Shown in pieces: positions 45,612-53,524 of a DNA stretch of 64,000 nucleotides. The number at the start of each line of letters is the position of its first letter. Position 1 is the first letter of the stretch. The stretch is taken from assembly GCF_014200605.1 (NCBI RefSeq), contig NZ_JACHCE010000001.1:186001-250000 (forward strand). The letters run 5' to 3'. Below the pieces are notes generated by a model. That model was not told the origin of the DNA. It searched no databases and saw nothing but the letters and a program-made list of their open reading frames with translations. Source of the stretch: Pedobacter cryoconitis (GTDB taxonomy: Bacteria; Bacteroidota; Bacteroidia; Sphingobacteriales; Sphingobacteriaceae). Made by a program: the position numbers and the translations under genes.

Positions 45612-46544
45612 TTATTTATGGTGGCTCAGGGGTGTGGAATGGGCAATTTTATTTTTTTCCTCCGCATCTTTTAGCTCCTGCTGCATCACTTTTGCAATTT
45701 GTGTACTTCCATCATGGCTCCATCCCGGAGGATTAAACATGTACTTGAGTTTATTCATTAAGCCTGGTGCACGTTTCATATCCGCAGTCATGGCTTTAAA
45801 TTCATGAAACACAATATTTACCGGCCCTGTGTCTTCTGGCTGATGTGTAAGGCCGTATACAACGGTTTCTTCCGGTAGTTCTTCCTGAAAAGTTCCGAAC
45901 ATCCTGTCCCAGATAATTAAGACCATACCCATATTTTTATCCAGGTAACGGATATTACTTGCATGGTGTACCCGGTGATGAGAAGGGGTAACCAGGAAGT
46001 ATTCCAGGACAGGGTGTAGTTTTCCTACTGCCTGTGTATGCACCATATTTCCATAAAGCTGGGTAACCAGATAAGCGAAAAGTATGTCTATAGCCGAGAA
46101 ACCCATAAATGCCAGCGGCAAATAAAAGAAAACGCGGTATAACGGTTCAAAAACAGTAGACCGGAACCCTGTGGTCAGATTAAACAATTCGGAAGAGTGA
46201 TGTGTCACATGCATCGCCCAGAAAAATCTGATATAATGACCTGAAGTATGTAGTATCCAGTATAATAAGTCTTGTGCAAGTACCAGGACTATCCAGTAAA
46301 CTACTATATTTTTGATTTCAAATAACCGGAAATGGTAACAGTAATCCAGTAAAAAAAACGTAGCTGTTTTTGTAGATATATTAATTAAAAAGGCTAACCC
46401 CATCAGGTATACGTTAGTCCAGGTATCTTTTTTAGCATATAACTTCCTGTCATGCATGTAACTGATATACATTTCTACTATAGAAATGACAATTAACAGG
46501 CCGAACAGGAGGGAGAGCGTTATATTTCTAGGATCATTTAGCAT
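45612..46544 (-). CDS. Sterol desaturase / fatty acid hydroxylase family membrane protein
   Basis: 310 residues with four or more hydrophobic segments and the three histidine clusters of di-iron hydroxylases: HTSGHYIRF (HxxxH), MHVTHHS (HxxHH) and HRVHHAS (HxxHH). Such enzymes hydroxylate or desaturate lipids in the membrane. It overlaps the 3' end of aroB by 11 bases. The lipid substrate is unknown. Confidence 0.9.
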   Translation of the reverse strand: MLNDPRNITLSLLFGLLIVISIVEMYISYMHDRKLYAKKDTWTNVYLMGLAFLINISTKTATFFLLDYCYHFRLFEIKNIVVYWIVLVLAQDLLYWILHTSGHYIRFFWAMHVTHHSSELFNLTTGFRSTVFEPLYRVFFYLPLAFMGFSAIDILFAYLVTQLYGNMVHTQAVGKLHPVLEYFLVTPSHHRVHHASNIRYLDKNMGMVLIIWDRMFGTFQEELPEETVVYGLTHQPEDTGPVNIVFHEFKAMTADMKRAPGLMNKLKYMFNPPGWSHDGSTQIAKVMQQELKDAEEKNKIAHSTPLSHHK

Positions 46545-47601
46545 AGGTTAAATTGTAATATTCCAAACTTTCGACGATGTCGCTTTCTGAAACTCTACAG
46601 TTGTAAGTGCATTTTCCAATGCTTTGCAATAATGAAAACAGCACATTACCATGTTCATTTTTCTTATCGCTCTGCATGAATACAGAAAGTTGGGCGAATG
46701 ATTTTTCTTTAATTTTATAAGCAGGATATACTTTGGAGATATACTGACGTATTTCTTCCAGTTCTTCTGCTGTAAGTGTACTGTTTTTATGAGAAAGATA
46801 AGCTTCACAGATCATTCCTATAGCGATTGCTTCGCCATGGGTCAATGGTTTTTTATCATTGCTCAGCGAATAGCTTTCTACGGCATGGCCGATAGTATGA
46901 CCAAAGTTTAAGATTTTTCGTAAACCTTTTTCATGCGGATCGGTAGTTACAACCTCATTTTTGATTGCTACAGAACGGTGTATTGCGGCAGTGGTTATGT
47001 TTTTATAATCAGCTGCTTTTAATTGGTGATAGTATTCCTGATCAACAATTAATCCGTGTTTTATCATTTCTGCAAATCCTGAAAGCAGTTCACGCTGTGG
47101 CAATGTTTTCAGGAATTCTGCTTCAATAAATACCGCCTGAGGTAAACTGAAAGTACCGACCATGTTTTTTACATTATCGATGTCAATACCGGTTTTTCCA
47201 CCTACAGAAGCATCAACCTGTGATAACAAAGTAGTCGGGATATTGATAAAATCAACACCACGTTTATACGTAGAGGCCACAAATCCGCCCATATCCGTAA
47301 TCACACCGCCACCCAGATTAATCACCAGGCATTTACGGTCTGCTTCGAAATCGAGCAAAGTCTTCCAGATGCCAATACAAAAATCAATGTTTTTGTTCTC
47401 TTCACCCGGATCAGTTTCGATCAGATCGAATCCGCTGAAATCGTCGAGCATATCCCTGAATACCGGTAAACAAAGTTCGGCCGTATTTCTGTCTGCAAAA
47501 ACAAATACATTACTGTATTTGCCGTTTTCAATGATTTCTGCTAATGGTGCTAATCTGGTATCAAAATATATATTGTGCCCAGCACTTTCGAGTTTATTCA
47601 T
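46534..47601 (-). CDS. aroB: 3-dehydroquinate synthase
   Basis: Second step of the shikimate pathway, cyclising DAHP. NAD and zinc motifs are present: NLGGGVITDMGGFVASTYKRGVD, PTTLLSQVDASVGGKTGID and the Zn site LNFGHTIGHAVES with HGEAIAIGM. Its 355 residues are typical. It begins at the stop codon of the S4 protein gene (one-base overlap) and overlaps the desaturase gene, so these three are cotranscribed. It is separate from, and upstream of, the pheA attenuator. Confidence 0.97.
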   Translation of the reverse strand: MNKLESAGHNIYFDTRLAPLAEIIENGKYSNVFVFADRNTAELCLPVFRDMLDDFSGFDLIETDPGEENKNIDFCIGIWKTLLDFEADRKCLVINLGGGVITDMGGFVASTYKRGVDFINIPTTLLSQVDASVGGKTGIDIDNVKNMVGTFSLPQAVFIEAEFLKTLPQRELLSGFAEMIKHGLIVDQEYYHQLKAADYKNITTAAIHRSVAIKNEVVTTDPHEKGLRKILNFGHTIGHAVESYSLSNDKKPLTHGEAIAIGMICEAYLSHKNSTLTAEELEEIRQYISKVYPAYKIKEKSFAQLSVFMQSDKKNEHGNVLFSLLQSIGKCTYNCRVSESDIVESLEYYNLTYAK

Positions 47602-47807
47602 TATACTATTTTAATTTGGTTACCCATAAAATCAATCAGGTCACCGGTACGTACTTTCAAGCGCTTGCGATAATCTACATTTCCATTATACTTAACCAGA
47701 CCGTCTTCTACTACTGTTTGAGCTTCACCGCCACTTTGAACAAGTCCGGTAGCTTTTAGCAAAGAAATAAGGGGAATAAATTCGCCTTCTAATTTAAATT
47801 CTATCAT
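47601..47807 (-). CDS. Small S4-domain RNA-binding protein
   Basis: 68 residues in a classical S4 fold: FIPLISLLKATGLVQSGGEAQTVVEDGLVKYNG and RKRLKVRTGDLID. Small S4-only proteins of this size often act near ribosome assembly or rescue. It ends at the aroB start codon with one base shared. Confidence 0.9.
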   Translation of the reverse strand: MIEFKLEGEFIPLISLLKATGLVQSGGEAQTVVEDGLVKYNGNVDYRKRLKVRTGDLIDFMGNQIKIV

Positions 47808-47866
47808 TGTACTGCAAATTTACAATTATTTATAAACGGATTAGCAAATGATAGTCCCGGAATTTA

Positions 47867-47874
47867 TATTTTTG
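47867..47874 (+). promoter_or_regulatory. Minus-7 promoter element of the proline dehydrogenase gene
   Basis: TATTTTTG is an exact TAnnTTTG match. A transcript starting near 47881 would make the TTG at 47882 practically leaderless and supports the ATG at 47903 as the start. Confidence 0.55.
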
Positions 47875-47902
47875 CGTCCGTTTGACTAATATATCAATCC
47901 AA

Positions 47903-49087
47903 ATGCAAGTATCCCCAGGGAAAAAACTAAATTTTGACAATACGGAGATAGCTTTTCGTAATAAATCAAAATCAGAACTAAACAGCGCATACTGGTTATT
48001 CAAAATAATGAGTAGCAATTTTTTGACTCAGGTAGGCCCGCCTGTGACAAATTTATTTTTAAACATCGGATTACCGATCCAGGGAATTATCAAATCTACA
48101 ATCTTCAAACAGTTTTGCGGTGGCGAGACTATTGCAGAGTGTGAGCATACGATTGCTCAGCTGGCGGACGGTAAAGTAGGTACTATCTTAGATTACTCTG
48201 TTGAAGGAGAAGATGAGGAGCATGTATTTGATTTTACCTGTGCAGAGATTATCAGAACGATAGACCGTGCGGCAGGAGATAAGCGTGTTCCGATTACTGT
48301 TTTTAAGGTTACCGGGATCGGACGTTTTGCTTTACTGGAGAAACTGGATGCTAAAGCTGAACTTTCAGCAGAAGAGCAAAAAGAGTTTGAAAGAGTTAAA
48401 AAACGTTGTGAGCGTATTTGCAGAACAGCATTTGAAAAAAATGTGCCTGTAATGATTGATGCAGAAGAGACCTGGATCCAGGATACTATTGACGCATTGG
48501 CTTTAGATATGATGATTCTTTTTAACAAAGAGAAGCTGATTGTTTATAATACTTATCAGTTGTATCGTCATGATAAACTTGCGCATTTAAAAGCAGATCA
48601 TATGGTCGCTGCAAAAGCAGGATTTATTTTAGGTACTAAGATTGTTCGTGGAGCTTATATGGAAAAAGAGCGTAAGAGAGCTGCCGAAAGGGGTTATCCT
48701 TCGCCAATTCAGCCAGATAAAGAAGCTACAGACAGAGATTATAATGAAGCTATTACTTACTGTGTTGAACATATAGAGCAAATTGGTGTAGTTTGTGGAA
48801 CACATAATGAAGCAAGTTGCAGAGTTTTGGCAGAATTGCTTGATAGCCATCAGATTAAACATGATCACCCTCATGTATATTTCGCGCAATTGTTAGGAAT
48901 GAGTGATAACCTGAGTTTCAATTTATCTGATGCAGGATATAATGTAGCTAAATATGTGCCTTATGGCCCTGTTAAAGCTGTTATGCCTTATTTATTCAGA
49001 CGTGCGCAAGAAAACACTTCGGTTGCAGGACAAACCAGCAGAGAGCTTGATTTGATTGCGAGAGAAAAACAGAGAAGAAACGGATAA
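47903..49087 (+). CDS. Proline dehydrogenase family protein
   Basis: 394 residues of the FAD-dependent proline dehydrogenase barrel: KAEHMVAAKAGFILGTKIVRGAYMEKER-like segment (HMVAAKAGFILGTKIVRGAY), GVVCGTHNEAS, and the C-terminal YVPYGPVKAVMPYLFRRAQEN. The length fits monofunctional enzymes that oxidise proline to pyrroline-5-carboxylate. Start chosen at the ATG at 47903 on promoter position and N-terminal fit. Followed by a terminator. Confidence 0.93.
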   Translation: MQVSPGKKLNFDNTEIAFRNKSKSELNSAYWLFKIMSSNFLTQVGPPVTNLFLNIGLPIQGIIKSTIFKQFCGGETIAECEHTIAQLADGKVGTILDYSVEGEDEEHVFDFTCAEIIRTIDRAAGDKRVPITVFKVTGIGRFALLEKLDAKAELSAEEQKEFERVKKRCERICRTAFEKNVPVMIDAEETWIQDTIDALALDMMILFNKEKLIVYNTYQLYRHDKLAHLKADHMVAAKAGFILGTKIVRGAYMEKERKRAAERGYPSPIQPDKEATDRDYNEAITYCVEHIEQIGVVCGTHNEASCRVLAELLDSHQIKHDHPHVYFAQLLGMSDNLSFNLSDAGYNVAKYVPYGPVKAVMPYLFRRAQENTSVAGQTSRELDLIAREKQRRNG

Positions 49088-49105
49088 TTTCCAGAATCAT
49101 TGATG

Positions 49106-49146
49106 AAAGCCGCCTTACAGACCAATTGTAAGGTGGCTTTCTGTTT
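49106..49146 (+). terminator. Intrinsic terminator after proline dehydrogenase
   Basis: Arms aaagccgccttaca and tgtaaggtggcttt (one G-T pair) with a 7-nt loop, followed by CTGTTTT. Confidence 0.8.
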
Positions 49147-49183
49147 TAAAGGGTCTTGACCCGATTTCTTTTATCATAAAAAG

Positions 49184-49211
49184 CCCCCTGTTTAAATCGA
49201 TAAACAGGGGG
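49184..49211 (-). terminator. Intrinsic terminator of the catalase gene
   Basis: Perfect 11-bp stem ccccctgttta / taaacaggggg with a 6-nt loop; on the minus strand it is followed by CTTTTTATG. It lies about 45 bases past the catalase stop. Confidence 0.8.
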
Positions 49212-49256
49212 TTAGAAAAAAAACTTAATTCGTATAATTCCAGGCTGATTTTTAGC

Positions 49257-50765
49257 CTAGTGCTTTTGCTGCTGCATAGCCTGGGCGGCGTCAATGCCTA
49301 ATCCGCTGGCAATTGCCATGCCTAAGCCAATATCAGCTCTGAACCAATGGCACAGTTGCAGATTGATAATCTGATCCCTTCTGGGGCCGCTAATGCCGCT
49401 CATTGCACCAACGATATTGTTGATTAGATTTTTGCGGTCGCTATCGCTCATGACCTTGCGGTATAGGTCACCTGGCTGGGTATAGTGATCATTATCGCCT
49501 TCACCTTCGTTTCTGTCATACCAGTCTGCAACATTAGATTCTAATTCCCATGCCGGTTCTTTATAGCTTTCATCAGGAACGACATCACCAAAGCTATTTG
49601 GATAGTAATTTGGTTCTTCATTTCCATTATCATCTATACGCATTTGTCCGTCACGGTGATAATTGTTCACCATAAAAGGGCATGCATTTACAGGAATCTG
49701 CTCATAGTTTACACCTAAGCGGTGACGGTGTGCGTCAGCATACGATAATATACGTCCCTGCAGCATTTTATCAGGAGAGAAACCGATTCCGTCAACCAGG
49801 TTAGAAGGAGCAAAGGCTGCCTGTTCCACATGTGCAAAATAGTTTCTTGGTACCTGGTTCAATTCAATTTCGCCCACTTCAATCAATGGGAATTCACCAT
49901 GTGGCCATACTTTAGAAAGATCGAAAGGGTTCCATTTGAAGGTTTTAGCTTCTTCTTCTGTCATCACCTGGATTTTCATCGTCCATTTCGGAAATTCTTT
50001 ATTGTCAATTGCTTCTACTAAATCACGTTGGGCATGATCCATATCCTGCGTACGCATAGCATCAGCTTCTGGTCCTGTGAAGTTTTTAATTCCCTGCTGG
50101 GTTTTAAAATGGAATTTAACCCATACACGTTCGTTATCAGCATTGATCATAGAATAGGTATGGCTACCAAATCCATCCATATGACGATAAGAGAAAGGTG
50201 TACCACGGTCAGACATCAGGATCATCACCTGGTGAAGACTTTCGGGATTTAATGACCAGAAGTCCCACATCATTGCCGGGCTTTTCAGGTTAGTCCTTGG
50301 CTCACGCTTTTGAGTATGAATAAAATCACTGAATTTTTTAGGGTCTTTGATAAAGAAAACCGGAGTATTGTTACCTACTAAATCCCAGTTACCATCTTCT
50401 GTATAGAATTTAAGTGCAAATCCACGTGGGTCTCTTTCAGAGTCTGCACTTCCTTTTTCACCACCTACAGTAGAAAAGCGTAAAAACATTTTACAGGTAT
50501 TACCTATTTTGTTAAATATTTTTGCTTTTGTATACTTTGATATATCATGGGTGACCGTTAATGTACCATATGCACCTGTTCCTTTGGCATGTACTACTCT
50601 TTCTGGAATACGTTCACGATTAAAGTGAGCCATTTTCTCATGTAAGACAAAGTCCTGTAATAATAAAGGGCCTCTTCTGCCTACTGACTGAGAATTTTCA
50701 TGCTCAGCATAGGGTCTGCCGGAAGCAGTTGTTAATTTGCGCGTTGGTTTGTTCGTTTCTTCCAT
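49257..50765 (-). CDS. Monofunctional haem catalase
   Basis: 502 residues of the clade-3 catalase type. The distal haem motif FNRERIPERVVHAKGTGAYG (His in VVHAKG) starts at about 48, followed by FLRFSTVGGEKGSADSERDPRG and the proximal-Tyr region RILSYADAHRHRLG. It converts hydrogen peroxide to water and oxygen. With katG at 12.9 kb the window encodes two unrelated peroxide-scavenging enzymes. No OxyR or PerR gene is adjacent. Confidence 0.96.
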   Translation of the reverse strand: MEETNKPTRKLTTASGRPYAEHENSQSVGRRGPLLLQDFVLHEKMAHFNRERIPERVVHAKGTGAYGTLTVTHDISKYTKAKIFNKIGNTCKMFLRFSTVGGEKGSADSERDPRGFALKFYTEDGNWDLVGNNTPVFFIKDPKKFSDFIHTQKREPRTNLKSPAMMWDFWSLNPESLHQVMILMSDRGTPFSYRHMDGFGSHTYSMINADNERVWVKFHFKTQQGIKNFTGPEADAMRTQDMDHAQRDLVEAIDNKEFPKWTMKIQVMTEEEAKTFKWNPFDLSKVWPHGEFPLIEVGEIELNQVPRNYFAHVEQAAFAPSNLVDGIGFSPDKMLQGRILSYADAHRHRLGVNYEQIPVNACPFMVNNYHRDGQMRIDDNGNEEPNYYPNSFGDVVPDESYKEPAWELESNVADWYDRNEGEGDNDHYTQPGDLYRKVMSDSDRKNLINNIVGAMSGISGPRRDQIINLQLCHWFRADIGLGMAIASGLGIDAAQAMQQQKH

Positions 50766-50881
50766 GGTTATTTCGTTTTGCTGTGATAAAAGTAGATAGT
50801 ATTATCATGGTAAACCAACACCTAATTTCTATACTGATATAGAGTTTGTCTATGAGGATTTATAAGTATTATCAATATCAG

Positions 50882-51217
50882 CTATTTAACCCTGAAAGGT
50901 TGTCTGCCCATCATCAGGTCTCCGAATAATAAAAAGTCACTTGCCAGGCTAAATAAAGGATATTTAAAAGTGGCTGGTTTGTTTTTCTCAAAAAAGAAGT
51001 GCCCTGTCCATGCGAAGCCGTAACCTGCAACAGGTATTAGCGCGAAGAAAATGAAGGCATGGAAAAGCATAGCTGTAATAAAGCAGAGGCCGATAAGACC
51101 GGTACCCACAAAATGTAATATTCTATTAGTGGTATTCTGATGTTCCTGCAGGTAAAAAGGGTAAAATTCTTTTAATGTTTTGTATTTGTGATCTTGCATT
51201 TGCTGATTGTTGTTCAT
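50882..51217 (-). CDS. DUF962 / Mpo1-like membrane protein
   Basis: 111 residues with FYPFYLQEHQNTTNRILHFVGTG, two hydrophobic segments, and WTGHFFFEKNKPATFKYPLFS, which is the Mpo1 motif of 2-hydroxy fatty acid dioxygenases of the ER in yeast. The histidines in HQN, HF and GHF may bind iron. The start is ATG at residue 1 or the internal Met at residue 7. It ends one base from the HAD gene start region. Confidence 0.88.
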   Translation of the reverse strand: MNNNQQMQDHKYKTLKEFYPFYLQEHQNTTNRILHFVGTGLIGLCFITAMLFHAFIFFALIPVAGYGFAWTGHFFFEKNKPATFKYPLFSLASDFLLFGDLMMGRQPFRVK

Positions 51218-51856
51218 CTATATTAATATACCGTTACTTTTTAAGAAGGCTCCGAGGTTTTCAGGTTTTTCTGTCATGAGTAAAGTTTGCAGTCCGGCTT
51301 TTTTTGCGCCTTCAAGGTGACCCGGGGTATCGTCTATAAATAACGTCTCTGCGGGATTCAGATTGTTTTCATTAATTACTTGTTCAAATATCTCTACATG
51401 CGGCTTACGAAGTTTCATCAGTTGAGAATAATAGGTTTTCTCGAACAGGTGATCATTGTTTGGTACGTCATGTTCTCTTTGAAGATAATCCATGATATAG
51501 TCATAGTGGATCTGATTGGTGTTGCTTAAAAGAAAAGTCCGGTAGTTTTTCTTTGCTTCGAGCAATACTTTATGCGTATCGGGGTGAACTCCGATCAATA
51601 AACTGTTCCATGCAGCGTCAATTTCTGTATCTGTAAGGGCTGGATTTTGTGCAATTTCCCTTATTCCGTCTCTAAATTGGGCAGCAGTAGAGGTTCCTGT
51701 CTCTAAATCGTTAAATATATTATGATGTCCTGAATGCCCGAAAAAAGTTTCTATATTTGGTATACCTAGTTGTTTCAGAGAGTTTTGTGTGATTCTGAAG
51801 TCTATTTCGAAGATAACATTTCCGTAGTCGAAGATTATATTTTTAATTTTTTGCAT
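51218..51856 (-). CDS. HAD family hydrolase
   Basis: 212 residues. Motif I IIFDYGNVIFEID (nucleophile Asp followed by YG rather than DxD, a variant seen in YihX-type HADs), motif II FLLSNTNQIH, motif III LRKPHVEIFE, and motif IV LFIDDTPGHLEGAKKAGL. A sugar-phosphate or nucleotide phosphatase role is likely; the substrate is unknown. The start is ATG 51854-51856 rather than the longer frame. Confidence 0.9.
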   Translation of the reverse strand: MQKIKNIIFDYGNVIFEIDFRITQNSLKQLGIPNIETFFGHSGHHNIFNDLETGTSTAAQFRDGIREIAQNPALTDTEIDAAWNSLLIGVHPDTHKVLLEAKKNYRTFLLSNTNQIHYDYIMDYLQREHDVPNNDHLFEKTYYSQLMKLRKPHVEIFEQVINENNLNPAETLFIDDTPGHLEGAKKAGLQTLLMTEKPENLGAFLKSNGILI

Positions 51857-51924
51857 AAAACTATTTTTAAAATTCGATACAAATATGTAACATTGCACTC
51901 GCAAAATCTAATAAGATTTTACGC

Positions 51925-51998
51925 GGGCCATTAGCTCAGTTGGTTAGAGTAGAAGACTCATAATCTTTTGGTCGATGGTTCGAGCCCATCATGGCCCA
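51925..51998 (+). tRNA. tRNA-Met (CAT)
   Basis: A full cloverleaf: acceptor stem GGGCCAT/ATGGCCC, D arm AGCTCAGTTGGTTAGAGT, anticodon loop CTCATAA (CAT), T arm ATGGTTCGAGCCCAT, discriminator A. The 3' CCA is not encoded. It is read here as the elongator Met tRNA, although tRNA-Ile2 with a modified CAT cannot be excluded from sequence alone. The 3' end is followed by a terminator and an accessory nuclease gene. Confidence 0.93.
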
Positions 51999-52006
51999 CG
52001 TCTTTT

Positions 52007-52039
52007 AAACGCCGTTTTCATACCGAGAACGGCGTTTTT
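52007..52039 (+). terminator. Terminator after tRNA-Met
   Basis: Arms aaacgccgttttc and gagaacggcgttt (near-perfect) with a short loop and a T run, 9 bases past the tRNA end. Confidence 0.82.
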
Positions 52040-52119
52040 GCTTTGATTTAAAGTCGTTTCAGCTCTAGAGCGATGTCTTACGTGGGTTTATTAAAGTTAT
52101 TCTGCGTAATTTTGAGTAG

Positions 52120-53127
52120 ATGAAATTCTTTAACATGGGAGGACTAGAAAAATCGAGTATTCTTTTTAAGCAAATCACTGAAATTGTAACGCATTCGAGA
52201 CAAAAAGCATATCAGAATAGCAATGCTATTTTGCTGCAAATGTATTGGCAAATTGGGCATATTATTATTGAGGATGAGCAGCATGGTAACGCTAAGGCAG
52301 CATATGGGAAAGCGGTGTTAAAAAATTTAGCTCAACAACTTACAGTTGAATTTGGAAAAGGTTTTGATGAACGTAACTTGAACAATATGAGGGCATTTTA
52401 CAATGCCTTTCCAATTTGGAACGCAGTGCGTACCGAATTGAGTTGGACTCATTATAGAATTATATGCCGTTTGGATGCAGAAAATCTCAGAAATCAATAT
52501 GTAATCCATGCAGTTGAAGCTGGTTGGGACACACGCACCTTGCAACGTAATATCACATCACAATACATCGGACGTGTATTAGATACAAGTAAACAAGAAA
52601 CTCCAAGAGCTCAACAATTAGTAAAAGATCCTTATATATTTGAATTTTTGGGCTTACCAATGGAGACCAAGATCTCAGAGAATAAAATAGAAACAGCCCT
52701 AATTAATCATCTACAGCAATTTTTAATGGAATTGGGGAAAGGCTTTGCTTTTGTTGCAAGACAGCAACACATTGTAACTGATACGTCTGACTTTTTTATT
52801 GATTTGGTTTTTTACAATTATTATCTGAAATGCTTTGTTTTAATTGATCTGAAAACTGATGAACTAACTCATGGAGCAATTGGGCAAATGGATATGTATG
52901 TCAGGATGTACAATGATTTGAAAAAAGGTGAGGATGATAATCCAACCATTGGTATTATACTTTGTACGGAGAAAGATGAAACTATCGTTAAATATTCCAT
53001 ATTAGCAGAAAACGAGCAATTATTTGCAAGTAAGTATCGTTTATACCTGCCGAAAGAAGATGAATTGAAAGAGCTAATAGAACAAGATAGGATAAGATTT
53101 GAACTTGACAATAACCTTGAAGAATAG
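52120..53127 (+). CDS. DUF1016 (YhcG-type) PDDEXK nuclease domain protein
   Basis: 335 residues. The N-terminal DUF1016_N helix-rich region (ARNIYQ-type) contains LLQMYWQIGHIIIEDEQHG and GRGFxxxNLxxMRxFY-like FGKGFDERNLNNMRAFYNAFP. The C-terminal PDDEXK core has DFFIDLVFYNYYLKCFVLIDLK and GAIGQMDMYVRMYND, with Asp in the second strand and D-x-K in place of E-x-K. Such proteins are usually accessory, found near restriction-modification or mobile DNA. It lies alone just after tRNA-Met. Confidence 0.88.
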   Translation: MKFFNMGGLEKSSILFKQITEIVTHSRQKAYQNSNAILLQMYWQIGHIIIEDEQHGNAKAAYGKAVLKNLAQQLTVEFGKGFDERNLNNMRAFYNAFPIWNAVRTELSWTHYRIICRLDAENLRNQYVIHAVEAGWDTRTLQRNITSQYIGRVLDTSKQETPRAQQLVKDPYIFEFLGLPMETKISENKIETALINHLQQFLMELGKGFAFVARQQHIVTDTSDFFIDLVFYNYYLKCFVLIDLKTDELTHGAIGQMDMYVRMYNDLKKGEDDNPTIGIILCTEKDETIVKYSILAENEQLFASKYRLYLPKEDELKELIEQDRIRFELDNNLEE

Positions 53128-53177
53128 TGTTAAAGTTTTTTAGCCAAATCTGCAATTAAACCTAAATCAGACAAGAA

Positions 53178-53207
53178 ATGGTTCGAGAAGCACCCAGTTT
53201 GGCCCAC
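53178..53207 (+). repeat. Degenerate copy of the tRNA-Met 3' end (candidate att repeat)
   Basis: ATGGTTCGAG at 53178-53187 is identical to tRNA bases 51975-51984. Ten-odd bases later, TGGCCCAC at 53200-53207 is identical to 51992-51999. The order and orientation are the same, with a 5-base difference between them. Together with the nuclease gene between, this suggests a small insertion at the tRNA 3' end; the segment is too short and degenerate to be sure. Confidence 0.5.
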
Positions 53208-53208
53208 T

Positions 53209-53238
53209 AACCCTTTCATGAAAATGAGAGGTTTTTTT
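53209..53238 (+). terminator. Terminator-like hairpin after the nuclease gene
   Basis: Arms aaccctttcat and atgagaggtt pair with one mismatch around a GAAA-like loop, followed by TTTTTT. It may be the displaced tRNA terminator or that of the nuclease gene. Confidence 0.55.
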
Positions 53239-53524
53239 CGTTTCTAAAGGCAGGTTTTTAGCCTTCATCACTGGCTTTGGCTTCGTCCACGAGTCAGGTT
53301 CAACAGAAATTTTTGTTTAACTGCACGCAAAAATGTAAAGTAACTCTGCGTGCCAAACAACCATTTGTATGGCTAGTGTTACTGCTAAAATCTACTCCCA
53401 TCGCACGAGAAAATTTGTAAGCATATACATATCACGAGTTGAACTAGCCCGTGATATTTACATGCTTAGTTTTTTATATTTGTGGAGCGAATGCCTGCGG
53501 TTCTTTTATTGTTTTTACACGGTA
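53239..53524. other. Gene-free stretch before GAPDH
   Basis: Together with the tRNA-like repeat, positions 53128-53524 hold no convincing gene; short frames here have poor codon use and no start context. Apart from the repeat, the terminator and the inverted repeat listed, I see nothing recognisable. Confidence 0.6.
53418..53468. repeat. 19-bp near-perfect inverted repeat
   Basis: Left arm 53418-53436 and right arm 53450-53468 match in 17 of 19 positions around a 13-base loop. On the plus strand the right arm is followed by a T-rich segment (GTTTTTTATATTTG), so it may be a long terminator; otherwise an operator-like site. No gene is nearby on that strand. Confidence 0.6.

Noticed and set aside
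52120..53127. Type I restriction-modification system around the DUF1016 gene
   Set aside because: No hsdR, hsdM or hsdS genes are in the neighbourhood; only the nuclease gene itself is present.
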